Shown piece by piece: positions 15,028-15,313 of a stretch of 15,313 nucleotides of DNA (its first letter is position 1; each line of letters opens with the position of its first letter). The DNA comes from Alphaproteobacteria bacterium (lineage in GTDB: Bacteria > Pseudomonadota > Alphaproteobacteria > Puniceispirillales > Puniceispirillaceae). The notes under the pieces were generated by a model. The model was not told the DNA's origin and did no database searches. It saw nothing but the letters and a program-made list of their open reading frames with translations. The DNA is taken from contig JADHLK010000019.1 of the NCBI GenBank assembly GCA_016780695.1, positions 1-15,313 of the forward strand, read 5' to 3'. The position numbers and the translations under genes were made by a program.

Positions 15028-15313
15028 GGCAGCACCTCTATCTGGTTGATCGGTGTTTTCAGTCCGGCCGGCGCGGATGCGGGCCGGTCCTTGCCTGTCT
15101 GGCTGGACGGGCGCATCGGTATCGCTTCAATCGGCAGGATTCGATTGGCATTAATCGGGGTCATCTCCAGCAGCGTGCCAGACAGGCGCATAATCCGGTC
15201 AGGGCGGCTGAGCCAGGCCCATTCGGCTTGCAAAATCGAATGATTATCCTGTTCGGCCTGAATATCAACGCGCAGCCGGGCCAGCTCTGCATAGCGTGCA
15301 TCAATGCTGCGTT
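15024..15313 (-). CDS. ftsL: Cell division protein FtsL, C-terminal part (runs off the window)
   Basis: FtsL is a small bitopic membrane protein that, with FtsB and FtsQ, activates the FtsW/FtsI septal synthase. The last 95 codons are visible; the start and membrane segment lie beyond base 15313. The fragment opens with a charged heptad-like coiled coil (RYAELARLRVDIQAEQDN, about 6-23) and continues into LQAEWAWLSRPDRIMRLSG (26-44), a segment typical of alphaproteobacterial FtsL, then a low-complexity tail ending in PINQIEVLP. A TTG at 15233 is in frame but interrupts the coiled coil and is not a plausible start. The TGA overlaps the ftsI GTG (GTGA). FtsL is poorly conserved, so the assignment leans on the coiled coil, the LQAEW...RPDR segment and the position just before ftsI. 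rsmH and mraZ would be expected beyond the edge. Confidence 0.9.
   Translation of the reverse strand, partial: RSIDARYAELARLRVDIQAEQDNHSILQAEWAWLSRPDRIMRLSGTLLEMTPINANRILPIEAIPMRPSSQTGKDRPASAPAGLKTPINQIEVLP
15034..15038 (-). promoter_or_regulatory. Ribosome binding site supporting the GTG start of ftsI
   Basis: GAGGT on the minus strand, 6 nt before the GTG at 15027 and inside the ftsL coding end. The ATG five codons further on lacks a comparable site, so the GTG is the better start. Confidence 0.65.

Noticed and set aside
15024..15233. A 69-residue gene starting at TTG 15233
   Set aside because: The frame continues upstream to the window edge with an FtsL-like coiled coil, so this is the end of ftsL and not a separate small gene.

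Overview
The window is an almost complete division and cell wall (dcw) cluster. Every gene lies on the minus strand, so transcription runs from high to low coordinates. In that direction the order is ftsL (partial, window edge), ftsI, murE, murF, mraY, murD, ftsW, murG, murC, murB, ddl, ftsQ, ftsA and ftsZ (partial, other edge). I see no RNA genes, mobile elements, CRISPR arrays, prophage genes or terminators.

Organism: murB between murC and ddl, together with this full order, is typical of Alphaproteobacteria. The protein style agrees: FtsL with an LQAEWAWLSRPDRI segment, Ddl with NTQPGMTGTSLVPEQA, and FtsZ starting MTINLSVPQ. GC content looks high (about 60 percent by eye). I cannot name an order or genus. 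The MurE DNPRGEDP motif indicates meso-diaminopimelate peptidoglycan, so the cell is Gram-negative in wall type.

Layout: 15313 down to 13309 holds the divisome proteins FtsL and FtsI (PBP3). 13322 down to 9284 holds MurE, MurF and MraY, which finish the pentapeptide precursor and make lipid I. 9278 down to 2496 holds MurD, FtsW, MurG, MurC, MurB and Ddl, covering the remaining cytoplasmic Mur steps, lipid II synthesis, septal glycan polymerisation and D-Ala-D-Ala supply. 2505 down to 1 holds FtsQ, FtsA and FtsZ, the septal scaffold and ring. Of 13 gene junctions, 10 overlap by 1 to 14 nt, many as ATGA or GTGA. One has a 5 nt gap (mraY/murD), ftsQ/ftsA has 32 nt, and only ftsA/ftsZ has a real intergenic region (173 nt). 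This implies a single long transcript with translational coupling, and probably extra control ahead of ftsZ.

The genes form one pathway. MurB to MurF and Ddl build UDP-MurNAc-pentapeptide, MraY and MurG turn it into lipid II, FtsW and FtsI polymerise and crosslink it at the septum, and FtsL, FtsQ, FtsA and FtsZ position and activate that machinery. I find no novel system here. The points worth a second look are small: a repeat and hairpin in the ftsZ leader, an unusual ftsA start, and hinge-region substitutions in MurE and MurF.
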